A stretch of 64,000 nucleotides of DNA from Aphelenchoides besseyi (GCA_024699855.1 JAMPIQ010000002.1:10230001-10294000), one strand, 5' to 3'; positions 12,201 to 24,277 are shown, numbered from the stretch's first letter. Made by a program: numbers and translations. Notes: generated by a model from the letters alone, not told the origin.

Positions 12201-13298
12201 TACAATCGTGTGTCCATGACGAGATTATGAACGTGCAATTTTGTTGATCGTACGGAAAGAAAATCACATTCATTTTGCATGTAAGCTTATAAATTGCCGG
12301 AAACATCAACTGGATGTGTGCTCCCGTATCTCGACTATTATTTCTCCAATGACCTGTGGTTGCAATTACATTCATGTTCGCTTCCGTTCGTTTCTGTTCC
12401 AAGGCCTCAGAGTTGTAAAGGAAAGTATCGGGAATGAAAATGGAATCATACGGCAATATGGTTCGATTTATCATATCGTATTCCACGGGATTCATAAAAT
12501 AGTGCTTGTAAGTATAGTCTCCACGTTAATTTCACCTACCAGTCCAAAAACTCGTCGTACCAATCTTGAACCTAAAAACCGAACTTGAAAGTCATTGACA
12601 TCCGTTTACCATCCAAACGTTCACTGTGATGCTTTGACTGCGTTCGTCGACCTGAAGATTTGTTGAAATCACTTGCATCTTCTAAGCAAATTTACGTGAA
12701 GAATTTGGTACAAACTCATTGAAAGATTAACACGCACTGGCTTCTGAAAATTGACACATGGATGAACCGTATTGTCGTAGTACGACGGATCCAAAAGATC
12801 TTCGACTAATCGTCGGTGTGGGGTCATTGGATCGAAATTATTCAAATCGGAATACGGCGATTCCTCGTCTAATGTGTTGTTTTCTGAAATTGATGAAGCG
12901 TAGACAAAAATGATGTGGTCAAAATTTACGAAGCGTGAATTCAGAGGAACGATGCAAACGCCCTTGAAAGGCCAACTGTCTTTCACTCAAGTCATCAATG
13001 GATACGGTTGGTGGTAGTTCATTTTGCTAATATGTTTCTTTGAAACTAATCACTAAGAAGCACCTACCAACGCTTGTATGCCATATCCTATTGAGGAAGT
13101 AGAGAGAGATCGTAGTTTCCCAATTTTTCCGCTCATTTCCATCGTTTCGCTATTTGGTTGATCGGTAGTTGAACGTCGTTCTTCAACCGTGGCATGACAT
13201 AAAGAACAAAGAAAAAGCACAACAGAGATTTTAAAAACAGTGCCCGTATCAATACTCCACTTGAATTTCTTGGCGGACGATTTTCGCGTATTCCGCAT
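9224..13298 (-). CDS. Nicotinic acetylcholine receptor subunit (Cys-loop channel, alpha-type)
   Basis: Ligand-gated ion channel subunit, complete. First exons: 13068-13298, 12930-13026, 12696-12883. Residues near 22-40 (FKISVVLFLCSLCHATVEE) look like a signal segment. The ectodomain has DERSQSITVNVWM, IPDTFLYNSE and the Cys-loop CKMNVIFFPYDQQNC. ENGEWD-like KNGEWDVISF and the vicinal pair in DFKCCPKPW mark an alpha-type agonist-binding subunit. TM1 is LVVPTSIITTVAVCGFF. A 1.26-kb intron follows. The M2 exon reads SERDEKIYLGINTLLTMS then NKMPSTSQYIPLM, and TM3 is GWYFMGIIFVIVCGTLLATS. A basic intracellular loop (KKKKMMRR) follows. The last exon holds EWEYTSNVLDRMLLVIF and TM4, ending FFDTFYTIE. 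M2 carries Tyr at 2' and Asn at 6' and DEK in place of GEK. The exact orthologue is not assigned. Confidence 0.92.
10600..11770. other. Large M1-M2 intron of the receptor gene with a foreign-looking core
   Basis: The intron is AT-rich at both ends, but roughly 10930-11340 is clearly less AT-rich and contains a 14-bp palindrome. A 79-codon open frame at 11209-11448 (+) has no recognisable motif and is not called. The core may be a relic of an inserted element; no terminal repeats were identified. Confidence 0.35.
11117..11130. repeat. 14-bp perfect palindrome
   Basis: CTCCTGTACAGGAG is its own reverse complement. It lies inside the less AT-rich core of the receptor intron. Confidence 0.6.
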
Positions 13299-14393
13299 GT
13301 TTGAAAGCTCGAAGAAACTACTCAGTCTTCGAAATCTCGACTACCGAACGTGCTGTTGAGAACACAGCTGTGAGTATAAACTGATACCCGTCGATTGAAA
13401 TGCATGACCATCTAATCTGCAAATTACAATCAATTAATTTTGGGCTAATCAAAAGCAAAACAAGAAGGCAATCAGCGATGTTTTACATTATGAAGCCAAA
13501 CACGCCCACGTTGACTTTGGTCTACGTTTTGTTTTAAAAGTAAACTCATTTAAACTGAAAAACAGGAGTTTTGGTTATGAAAGTAATGGTCAAAATAGAG
13601 TGAAATGAACAGACAACTTTGGGAAGTTTGGTCGAATAGCTATGTATAAAGGCAGTAATCGTGCAAAACCAGTAGGTTCCATCAAACAAAAAGGCGTTTA
13701 AGAGACCTTTAACATCTCTATGGTTTATTAATAAGCAAAGAGTTGTAAATTGAAACATGGCTTTTAATGTCGCCGGTCAGCGACGCCAAAGTCGGACGTT
13801 TGTTGCTTCGGTCTCGTTGAGAAAAATAACGGTAGAATAAACAACGACACTCCACATCGAATGGGTCCAACAATTTGCGCTAGTCGAAGCAATAAACTCG
13901 AAAGCGAATGTCCTCTCATTTGATATCACTGGTTTCAGGAGTTCATGTGCCAAACGGAGAGCGTCAAAGTGCATAAATTCAAGAAGGGAAGTACGCTTAT
14001 CTACTCATCTACTTTCGTCTTTTTCTTTGCGACGCAATTGTTCACAAAATGAAAAAGGGGGAAAGGCCAAAGATGCGAAGAAAAACACCGACTGTGTTAT
14101 TGTGTCTCTTCTTTCGCTCCAACTTTGCAAAAATGATAGAAGACCTTTTCGTGGTGACAAAAACAACGTATTACGTGGATGTGAAATTGACGAATTTTCC
14201 ATAAAACGGTCGCAAACAAAACTTATTAGCGACTTGTTGACGTGAAACTACTCCAATGTCAACCCGTTTAGTTGAACTCTTAAATCCAAGGTCTAGGAAG
14301 TTAACAAGCAATGAATATCTTATTGCAACTGAAAAAAGAATATCAAATTGCATAAGTCGAAAGTTGTTGAAAACTCACAACAAAAGACCTTTA
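13299..14393. other. Intergenic region upstream of the receptor gene
   Basis: Lies between the 3' end of beta-mannosidase and the receptor start, both on the minus strand. Open frames on both strands (for example 13777-13974 and 14027-14245) show no motif or splice support. Presumed promoter of the receptor gene. Confidence 0.4.
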
Positions 14394-17300
14394 TTAACAT
14401 TCGTAAATCCAACAGACTTTTAGATCTTCAAGTTCAATGGTTACATTCAATACATGAAATATGTACAACTCAATCTCGACCATTGATCTAGTTATATACA
14501 AAGCGTTATCACTAAAATGATAATAAAAGTTCTTGACGTTCTTTTCTCTATCCAAAATTTGTGTCATATTCAAGTCAAGCCACACGAATGGAACAACATC
14601 TGTGGCAATGATGGCAATTTTGAAAACATTGGGCTCAACATTCTTCAAACTATGTAGCGTTGCTGTACCAAATCTTTTTGTGTCGTAGAGCTTTTCGAAC
14701 GGCAACAAACTGTTGCTGAGTAGTCGACCCTTCGAATCGTAAAGGTCGGCAGTTAAGAAGAAGCTTTCTGCGTTCGAACGTCTGTAAGCAATTTTTACTA
14801 CGCGAGTCTTTAAGGTTTTGCGTCTTACCGTATATCCGAGTAATTTACTCTAGTCGACTTTAAAGGTGGTATATTGAGTGTTATGTTTTGGGAGAAAATC
14901 GGATCAAACTTTTGACCCAATGTCATCATTCGTAAGTGAACTGAAGCTTCACGAATAATTTCAGTTCTATCGGAAACGATATAAATATGTACCGTGTGAG
15001 TCTCATCGATGTACTAAAATCGATCAAACTGGTTTGAAGATTTACATACCATTGAAGTCAAAACTGGAGAAAACATGTGTCGTGCGTGATACTGTGCAGC
15101 CTTCCATCGATGGTCAAAATCAATCGACGACCATGTAGGAGCAGCCCAAACGTCGTTCAACTGCCAATACAATGCGCACATAGTATTTCCAAATCCCTCT
15201 GTTGTTAATGAAGAACGATATCTTTAACAGCGCTATTTAAATATAAAGTTTTAGATATTTTCAAACCGTCGGTAATGTTCGGTTTCTGTTCTTAATGCAA
15301 TAGCTTGATGAAGTTGTGTGATATACGCCAAATTGTCCATATCAATAGCATTTTTTTTGCGTGGTATCTGAAATGAATTGATAAAACGATGAAGTTTGAT
15401 ATTCTTACTTCAAAATGTTCAGATGTCATTAAAAGTAATGTAGCAACACCGAGAGGATGATGGTTACGCAAATTCATTAAACGACTTTCATACGACCATT
15501 CTGCTTCCGGAATGTAACGGATCATAGTTGATCGTAATGGAAAAGACGGAACTCCAAATTCTGTAGCACATCGAGGAATTGGAAATTTGTTGATTTGCCA
15601 TAAATTAATGAACTCGTTGTAGAAATGAACATCGCCATACAATGGATTATTCGGAAGAGTATCAACTGTGCTAAACGTTTTGTTCTAACTTATATTCCAA
15701 AAATACTTTAGCCAACCTATTAACTAGTGCATTTGAAGGACTGGAACGAATGATTGGTGTAGTTGGATCGACACGTTTTGTTGTTTCAAGCACATTACTC
15801 ATTAGCTTTGAGTAATCGGAGATCATAGCCGACGTTGAATAATTGTATCCAAACCACCATTTGCCTCGAATTCCTAATTCGAGTTCATTGTTACCGCTAT
15901 AAATGAGCACGGAAGGATGACGTCGGATTCGTAGAATCTACAAAAGTTATGAGCATAACGATTCACACTCTTCTATGCTTGTAATTACTTGCTCTTCAAT
16001 TTCTTGATTCACGTTATGCAAAAACTCGAGATCTGTCGGGTAAAGTGCACAAGCAAACATAAGATCGTGAAAGATCAATATGCCATTTTGATCGGCTAAC
16101 TCAAAGAATTCATCTGACGGCCATTCACCACCTCCCCATATACGAAGTGTGTTCATGTTGGCATTGACTACAGAGTGGAAATAAAAGCGTAATGTTGACA
16201 ATGAGAAATCGCTTGGAAAAAGCGATGCAGGAATGTAATTCACTCCTAAACAATAACCATTATAAGTGTCTGTAATCACGAACCTTTCAAGAATATAGGA
16301 ATTGAATTGATCAGAAAAAAGAAGTTTCGACCAAACCTGGGGTTCTCACTATTGACATAATTCGTGTTTAATGTCACATTTTTGAAACCGATTCGAGTGG
16401 TAATCGACTTTTTAGTCCAGCCTAAAATAAACCATATAATTATACAATTATGCATTTTACCTTTAAAGTTTCGATAGTTAACGATCAATGTTAGATCGTA
16501 CAGCTTGGCCTCTCCATAACCATTTGGATACCATAGCTTCGGCTGCGCAGTTAGAGCGAATTGGAATTCTATGGATTTCTGCTTATTACCAGAACACTCC
16601 AATTTAGTTTCAACTCGTTCAGTAACCTTAAGCTCAGGAATAAGTACCACCAAGTTGTAGTCGTCGTTTTGCAAGAAGGAACATTGATAAGAAACAATCA
16701 TTGAAATGAAAAAACATGAAATAGCAATATATGAGCTTTTTGTATCTCGATTGGACCACTTACTGTCGCCGTTAATCTTGACCAGCGGATGAATACCGTG
16801 AAGGTGCAAAGAACCAAAGTAAACCAAATTTACGTCTTTGTAGATTCCAACGGTTGGAAACGACGGCCCCCAGTCCCAACTGAAAGATGATTGCGTTTTG
16901 CGTATAAAATTCACATGACAATCGCCATTTTGTACTTCCACAGGACAAGAAGGTGGTACTTCAACTTTAAAACGATTCTAAAAAATAGACATTCTGGAAG
17001 TTTATTTACTCACTTTGTAACGATTAAACTGATGTTTTGCATAACGAACTGGCGATTCGAATGCCAATCTCAAGGTTGAGTTCGACTTCAACTTATTCGT
17101 TACATTAAAAGAAAAAGTGCGAAACTGGTTGTTACAACGACCCAACAGCTGATCGTCCAAATACACTCTGCTGATCGTATCAAGTCCTTTGAATTCGAGA
17201 AAAATGTTCGGGTACTAAAACGCAATGTCTTTTAGACAAAAATGCTGACAACAAACTTGAAGAATTTTGGATTTGATGTTCAAAATCACATGATATGACC

Positions 17301-17571
17301 TACAACACACGAAGTATTAAGATAAAATCAGATGGTACGACCATTGAGTACGAGCAACCCAACGAAGTTGTATGTCCATATCATTCGAATAGGGATTGCT
17401 GATAATTCCATTTCTATGCAAATCCGAGTAAACGTCTCCGGGTAATTTGGCAGATCCGTTGATCGAACCATTTTTGCTGCTGAATTTCCAATTCTGATGA
17501 TTCAAATTGATGTGATGTGCCGAAAAGACGTGGATGAAAAGTAAAATGTACGAGTAAGAAACGACAAACAT
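14394..17571 (-). CDS. manba: Beta-mannosidase (glycoside hydrolase family 2)
   Basis: Lysosomal-type exo-hydrolase that removes beta-linked mannose from N-glycan breakdown products. The start Met is followed by a signal peptide (FVVSYSYILLFIHVFS) and by the GH2 sugar-binding domain (LPGDVYSDL, NPYSNDMD, GLDTISRVYLDDQLLG). SFSWDWGPSFPTVGIY is the conserved tryptophan-rich block. The catalytic barrel has NTLRIWGGGEWPSDEFFELA, the acid/base Glu in SGNNELELG, and the nucleophile Glu in CATEFGVPSFP. The C-terminal domain ends PFVWLDL and HFSDNALYITR, with a stop at 14394. About a dozen exons are separated by short introns; the larger coding blocks are near 16750-17000, 16285-16430, 15950-16270, 15690-15910, 15290-15660 and 14394-14770. 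The gene starts 180 bp after the end of the peptidase gene on the same strand. Confidence 0.92.
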
Positions 17572-17747
17572 TTGGGAATAAGGTCGACTGATCGATGTTA
17601 ATGTTTTGCACTCAGACGATAAGATAACGTTATTATCTTTTAACTGTCACATTTCGAATGACCATTTGATTGCCATTTCATTCGAAATAACAACAAAAGT
17701 TCAACATCTATTTCGCTCAATTATCCTATAGTCGAGAGTGATTGCAT

Positions 17748-17753
17748 TTTATT
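17748..17753 (-). terminator. Poly(A) hexamer overlapping the peptidase stop codon
   Basis: On the minus strand AATAAA overlaps the TAA stop of the dipeptidyl peptidase gene (context TTTTTAATAAAATG). A second AATAAA occurs inside the last coding exon. Confidence 0.5.
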
Positions 17754-20700
17754 AAAAACTAAAACATTCTCTCGCTAAAAAGCGATTTATTTCAAGCATC
17801 AAATGGGAGTGAGCGTCAATTATTGAATGTCGTTCATTGGGATAGGTCTAAGCGTTGGATTAGTTTAAAGAGAAAAACAAACGACCAACTAATTGAACAA
17901 AGTGTCGACCCTCAAGTTGTAATCGTCGTATAAGAGTTGCGGCGTTAGAGAAATGAACGTTCTCATCGGATTCGCCGTGCACCAATAGAAGACGGATTTT
18001 CGAAAAAGCTTCCAAAGCAGGAACGTTCAAAATCGAAGTCGCCTAAACTTTATTTTTGTTAATCAAATCAACAGCAAACCAAAACCTCATAACCCAGTGA
18101 GTTCTCTTGCGGTGTTTGCATATATCTCTCAACATAAGCAGCATCTGAACGAAGTCTAAGATTTTCACTCATAGAACCTTTACCGTAATAAGTGAAATCA
18201 ACGACACTACCGCCGGCAATTGCGCATTTCAACAAACTTCCTTGATCTTTTTGAGCCATGTGAAGAGTCATGAAACCACCGTATGACTAAAATTATTAAA
18301 TTCTGTTCACATCTTCCTATTTACCCATCCATAAGTTGCAATTCGATTCTTATCCATAAACGGAAATCTTTTAAGCAAAAGCCTAAATCTTTTGATTTAT
18401 TTTCAACAAACAAAACTTACTTTAAAGTTTCCAACTGATCCGACACCTCCGGACCTCCGAGTTGTCGATAAACTGCTCCACGAAGATTCCAACCGCGTTG
18501 TCCCGATCCACGAGCATCGATTCGTACAACAACAGCTCCTTGTCCCACACATAATAGAGTGTCCAAGTAACCGGGAGTTTTCTTCTGCACAGCATTCGAA
18601 CTTGGACCACCGTAAACGGACAACAGAACGGGGTACAAACGATCCGGATGGAAATGAGGTGGTAAAATCAACTGTACATGTGCGTCTAAACTTTATAAAA
18701 GTTATTCGCAATAGGCATTTTCAACAACCAAGCCCGTGGCTTAGAGCAACAACTTCGAAACGCAAAGTTGGCAGTTGAGCTAATAATTCCTTGTGATAAT
18801 TGTGTTTATAATTCTGGACTAATTGAGCTGAACGTCTTCAATTTAAGAGGCGTGTGTTCGTTTATCAACTTACAGTCCAAAATGTTCGCTGTGCTTTTCA
18901 AGTAAACTTCTGGAAAATGATACGGTCGTTGACAGGCGATTAGAAGCCATTGAGACGACGGAGAAAAACTTGTTTTCGTATGAAAACAGTTTTTGATTGA
19001 ACAACTAACACATTGTGGCAACAAGTCGTTGGCAACGGATGCAGTCGTAATTCGAAATAAATGAAATTCGCCAACTCCACCAGCTCCCGATAGAAACAAC
19101 TCATCTCTTTCTTCGTCGTAACCGAGAATCTCTTCGACATCAAAACGACCGTCGTGAAATCTTATGTTGTAGTGCAAATTCCCGGGTTCCAATTGACTCT
19201 AAAATACCATTTAAATAATTGGAATTCTATCCAAAATCACTATATCGATATAAGCAACATTGTTATAAACATTTCCATCCGAGTTGACGCGTGGTAGAAT
19301 CAGAAAGAAACCGTTGGCCGTAGCATATTTCAACGAAAGAGTCGATGGTTCCGCCCAGAAGCCTCGACCTTTGATGGCGTATTCGAATTTGAAAAACTAA
19401 AATTGCCGCTTCAATTTTGTCACCAAACTTCCAGTCACTAACTGGAAAACATGTGAAGTCAATGAAACAGATGACAATGGAAATCATATTTTGAATTCGA
19501 TTGGACCATATCATCAAAAGATACTCGCCGTGATCCGACGAACTACCCCACATTGCGGACATCAAGTATTGAACACTAAAAACAGGCTTGATTGCTCCAA
19601 CTGTAAACAAACTTGGCAGTAGATTCATTGTGCAAATCAAAAGGAAAAACCACTCTACTTGTCTTCTGTACCTTATCCCAAACATGAATCTTCACAATAG
19701 GAAGGTTTTTATCACCGGGATGAGCGTACGGAACACGTCGATCTCTAATAAGTATTTTCACTTTGTATTCTTCGCTTACATTTGCTCGCGATCATCACGA
19801 AAAGTTACAGTGCTCTTCGAGACGGCCGTTGAGTCGTAGGCAGCAAACGCAATGTATCGTCCAGACTTGGACCACCAAATCGATGGATCGAGAATCTCTT
19901 CTGCAACTCTTTTTGTTTTATTCTATTGATCTTTGGCGTACCTCTAGTCATCCAATCACCGCTTCCGAAGAACAAAAACTCCGAATTGCTGTTGGTGATT
20001 TTGATGCTCTCTGCTCCAAGACTCTGATAATAAACGTCGTTCTTGAAAACAAAAACAAAATCTCTAGATCCAAACTGTGGACTCCACAAAAAAGAATCCA
20101 ATCCGTGATCTTCGGCATGTTCAATTGCAATATTATACCTTTTGCTGTCAATCGAAATAAGAACAATGTTAAATAAATGGACCTACCCAAGAGCACCACG
20201 CGTTATTTCTACTATCGAACATAAGAAGCGGTTAAATGGAAAAGCAGTCTGATGTTGAAGCAATGCAACAAACTTTGCATCAGAACTAAACATCAAATCG
20301 GACGCGTTGAGATCTTGTCTTTTGGCGAATAACTTTGTTTTCAAGCCATTTGGATTTCCCGACGTCTCTGCTGTGTATTTCTGAAATCATTTGGTAGAAA
20401 CCGTTTGATTGTAAATCAAATCAAACCATGAAACGATCCGCCTTATCCAAGAATAAGAAACTATTGTTAAGCATCCAGTGGATACGCAAAGAATCCGTGT
20501 GAGTTGCTAGCGGATTCAACAAAACATCAGAAATGTTGTTCACATTCGAATAGTGTCTGTGAACCGTTTTTATGTGTTTAACCGCTGAAGGTGCCGCGGT
20601 TGTTGTTTTAAAGGTTTGAAAGGAAGCTAAACGACCGTACAAATGATTGTAGAAGAATATTAAAATAACAAAGCCAAATTGTTAACCCTTACGAAATTTT

Positions 20701-20897
20701 ATCCACAAAATCAAAGCGCAACCGACTATCAAGACCAACCATAAGAAGACGGCTACAACAAGAGCGACACGTTTGCAGGCCAATGAATTCGGAGACACTT
20801 CTTCGAATTGGTTTTCAGCTTTTGGATTGTATCTATTGCCAGCCCCGTCTTCTGTTGCTGCTGTAGCCGTACACGAATCACAGGGCAAACGCTCCAT
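17752..20897 (-). CDS. Dipeptidyl peptidase IV family serine peptidase, type II membrane protein
   Basis: S9B prolyl-dipeptidase family member, like nematode DPF proteins. The N-terminal exon (20682-20897) has a cytoplasmic stretch and one membrane anchor, VALVVAVFLWLVLIVGCALI. The middle is the beta-propeller, spread over many exons (RFMFDSDAKFV-type, PVLLSVYGGPSS, RIDARGSGQRG). The hydrolase domain has GW|SYGG, with the nucleophile Ser immediately after an intron at about 18285-18325. The catalytic Asp lies in VHGESDENVHFSN. The catalytic His is in the terminal exon 17752-17847, which reads TYPNERHSII and ends RECFSF. Stopping at the earlier in-frame TAA just before that exon would remove the His, so the extra splice is preferred. 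All three triad residues are present, so it should be active, unlike DPP6/DPP10. It lies 180 bp upstream of beta-mannosidase on the same strand, which could mean co-transcription, but this is not shown. Confidence 0.9.
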
Positions 20898-21617
20898 CCC
20901 AAAGACTTTCAGTTTGTTCCAGCCAACATGAAATCAACCTCTGCGATTTCAAGGTACGCGAAAAGTTCGCAAATCCATAAAAACAAATTGCAACAAGACC
21001 ACCGAAAACGCGCGATGGTCACGAACTTTTCTCTTCACGATCGTCCATTGACCAAACGCAAATTGGACCTTTGACGTCTTCCTGTTGAGTAAACTACAAA
21101 CTTGTATTTAAGTTCAAACAACTCTACAAATCCAATCGTCACCCATTTCAATCGAAAAGCTTACGAGGGATGTCTGTCTCGGGTTTTCGATCTCAACATT
21201 TACATATCACACTTAAACTATTAATCTGTAAATCTTAAGTGCTCCTGTTACATCCAGATCTTAACTGACCTAATGAACTTGCACATACCCTCGATAACTT
21301 GCTTACTTTATGACCTGAAGCCAATTTCTCGCAATTGAAAATCAAAATCTTGACATAAAAACACTCAATGACAGTTTTTATTTCAGTCTCTGGGAGAAAA
21401 CAGCAAATTTAAACTGCGGAGTGTATCGTTTGATGCGCCGAACGCTCGTCTTCAATGGTCCTTTTTGTTCGCTACAATTCCTTTTACTTTGTGGCTTTCG
21501 AGTGATTTAATTGATGAGTTCCTTTTAAGATCTCTTTCAAATCTCATACTTCTATTTACGAGTGCTAGAATCGTCTTGATCACCAATTTGAACGCTTTGA
21601 ATTTGTTGACTTTAGGA
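20898..21617. other. Divergent promoter region between peptidase (-) and zinc-knuckle gene (+)
   Basis: No independent gene is supported. The plus-strand frame is open upstream of 21618 to about 21465, but TTTGTTGACTTTAG directly before the chosen ATG looks like a splice (or trans-splice) acceptor. Confidence 0.45.
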
Positions 21618-24063
21618 ATGGAGTACGAACAAATCGGCGAGTGGGTCGAGGTTTGTACCGAACAATCGCCTGGAGGAACGAAAGAGGATTTGTGGAAGCT
21701 TCTAATTGAATTGGCACCGCGCATCAACCAACTTTACGAATCGAATTCTTTCATTGAACAAGATTTTCACGATCTCGTCAACGTTTCTAATGGTTCCTCG
21801 ATGAACATTAAAGACCTGCTTTGTGCTTACGGACGACTGACTGCTCACTTGTTGGTCCACGACGACAATCCGAAAACCAACAAAGAGCATTTGGAAGCAA
21901 ACTGGAGAACTGCAAATCATCGAAAACGTAAAGTTCGTCGAAGCCGGAACGCTGCCGTGGACAAACTGATTCGCGAATGGACTGATCCTCCAGAAACAAC
22001 GAGTTCCAACACAAGCTCAGTTCGACTCGACACGCACTACTTGACGTTGTTTAATCCGAAGATTCGTGAAGCAAACGACGTCAAAAGTTCAGTCAACGAG
22101 ATCAAATTGGAGACGAATAATTTTGTGAAAAACAGCGAACAAATTGCAGATGGCAACGAGTGGAACCCGTCACTTGACGATATTGCGGAGATCAAAACGG
22201 AGCTCGAGAAAACGATTGAAAGTCAACCGGTCAGTTTCTTTCTTAAGTAAATTAGTTTGTTTGACTTTAGATTAATGTTAAACCAAAAAGTGCAGAACTA
22301 GTTGTCATGAAAAACTCTAATCCTAAACGCATAACGATTTCACAGAACATGTGTTTGGATTGTGGCACATCGAATCTGTCAACTCGAGCAAAACGTTGCT
22401 TGTTAGTTTTTCAATCAACAAAACTCTTCAGTCTCAAACTTTTGCAGAAAATGTTTTGAAAAGTTTCGCAGAAACGCAAAATCGAACAATTGTCAAGCTA
22501 AACGGTAAGTTAAGATGCACACCACTCGTCTAATTCCTTTTACTATCTTAGGGAACCGATTCCTCTGGGTTATACCAGTAAATTGGACGTTGAAAAAAAG
22601 GTCATTTGCTTACAAGTTTAAAGTTTAAATGATCGTTTAGGAGACAGAGGAAGTCGTTCAAACTGTTACACCTGTGGGAGATCAACCGGAGAAAGCAGTA
22701 AGTATTCTCGTATATTGGATCTAACAAACAATTAATTAAAAGTCTATTACATCAATAAAATGCGTCAACAAGAATCGAGCGTGCAATGAATGTGGCAAGC
22801 AAGTTTCTGCTCAATCATCTGGTCGATGTCGGTAAGTGAAGTCAATGTGACATTTAAATGAAATGTTGCGGATCTTGTTACTTGGAAAGTCGTAGGCTTA
22901 GACCGGAGTCATCGCTCGGATTTCAAAGTCCTCAATCGGAAATCGAACTTATTGATCTTACAATCGATGATGATTCAGAACCCGAAACTCCGAAACGACG
23001 AGTTAAGTGTTCGAAATGCCGCAAGAAACGTTTGGAATTCAAGAATCTTATGTGCAGGTATTAAAGAGCACAAAGACTTGATGTAATTTTGGACTTTCTA
23101 GTGGTTGTTACAAGAAACCTGAAAACAAGTCAACATCAGCAAGTAGCCAAAATGACGATGTAATTTTTGCTATTCCAACAATCCCGTCTGCACGATCAGA
23201 TCGTCTAGCAATTACCAGCAATGTTCCAGATATTTCCGCATACTGCAGTTCCACGAATTACTTAGCTATTGAATACTCGAACTCGTACTATGATTTGCGC
23301 GTCCGATCCAATACTCGCAACAAATGCGGAACCTGTGGACAATTGTTGGAAGGTGGAAAAAGACGTTGCAGGTTTGTTACGATTGTTGAGTTCATTTAAT
23401 TGCCTGTGTTTCAGCCGTTGCCAACATTTACATCAAATGGAGCGAACTGTTGCGGTCTTCAAAAGACCACGTTTCGAATCCCCTATGTCTTTGGATATTC
23501 GCGGTAAACGCAGTTCTTCGGTTGCTTCGAGCGTAGCTTCATCAACGGTTTTAACTGTTTCAAAAGTAGAGAAACGAAAGACTTCACAATGTCAAAGTTG
23601 TCCAACAATGATCGTACCAAACAAATCGGGTTATTGTCGGTAACTTGCTTCTGAATGACAGAAATAACCTACACGTCTTTCAGCGCTTGTTACAACCAGT
23701 CTCGCCATGTCGCTGGTCATAGAAGTTCGAAAAAACCGAAAGTTTCAAATTCAGCAGCCAATTTTGAAGTGTCAAACGAGGACGAAATTGATGGAACGAT
23801 TGATCTTGAATCGTCCTTTTCCTTACCTTGTACTCAAGATCAAATGTCACTCACCAACAATCCTGCCGATGAACAAGAATCATCACGAGCATATTACAAC
23901 GAACAGTAAGTTTTTGATAGTTAAATTAAATCGTTTTTGCAGATTGAACGATTCACTGGATAGCGAAATGGGTTTTCGAGAAAACTCATTTGACGTTTTT
24001 CCTTCGAATGAAAGTGACAATGAGATCTATCGAGTTCCACCACCTCATCGTCCAAGCGTATAA
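21618..24063 (+). CDS. Novel protein with five zinc-knuckle repeats and a SUMO-interaction-like motif
   Basis: I do not recognise the family. The first exon (21618-22229) encodes about 200 residues of charged, probably helical sequence, with a basic patch NHRKRKVRRSRNAAVDK. Five cysteine units of the form C-x2-C, 9 to 13 residues, C-x2-C then follow: CLDCG...RCLKC, CNECG...RC(R), CSKCR...MCSGC, CGTCG...RCSRC and CQSCP...YCRAC. Each is split by an intron in the codon right after its third Cys. Between units 2 and 3 lies IELIDLTIDDDSE, which fits the SUMO-interaction consensus (hydrophobic core then acidic and Ser residues). The final exon is acidic and ends RVPPPHRPSV. A nuclear adaptor binding SUMO-modified partners, or a nucleic-acid binder, is plausible but inferred. 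The start follows an acceptor-like TTTAG. Confidence 0.7.
22942..22980 (+). other. SUMO-interaction-like motif coding segment
   Basis: Encodes IELIDLTIDDDSE. The I-D-L-T-I core followed by acidic residues and Ser is the classic SIM pattern of SUMO-binding proteins. Seen in sequence only; binding is inferred. Confidence 0.6.
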
Positions 24064-24120
24064 TTCGATATTTTAACAGAAGCAAGCATACATTCAACTG
24101 TAGTTCACCACATGAAGAAC

Positions 24121-24160
24121 CGTTGACTTATTAATCTCATCGTTAACTTATTAATCTGAT
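24121..24160 (+). repeat. Two tandem 20-bp units
   Basis: Two consecutive 20-bp copies (CGTTGACTTATTAATCTCAT and CGTTAACTTATTAATCTGAT) differ at two positions. They lie in the likely 3' UTR of the zinc-knuckle gene. Confidence 0.7.
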
Positions 24161-24277
24161 CGTTAAATTTCTTTCCAACTTTTACTTGTTTCCCATGTTC
24201 TGTTGTAAAGTTTTAGATTAAAGCATTTGAATTAGAATAGTCATTAGAAACCAAGATACTCTTATATTAGAGCTGAA

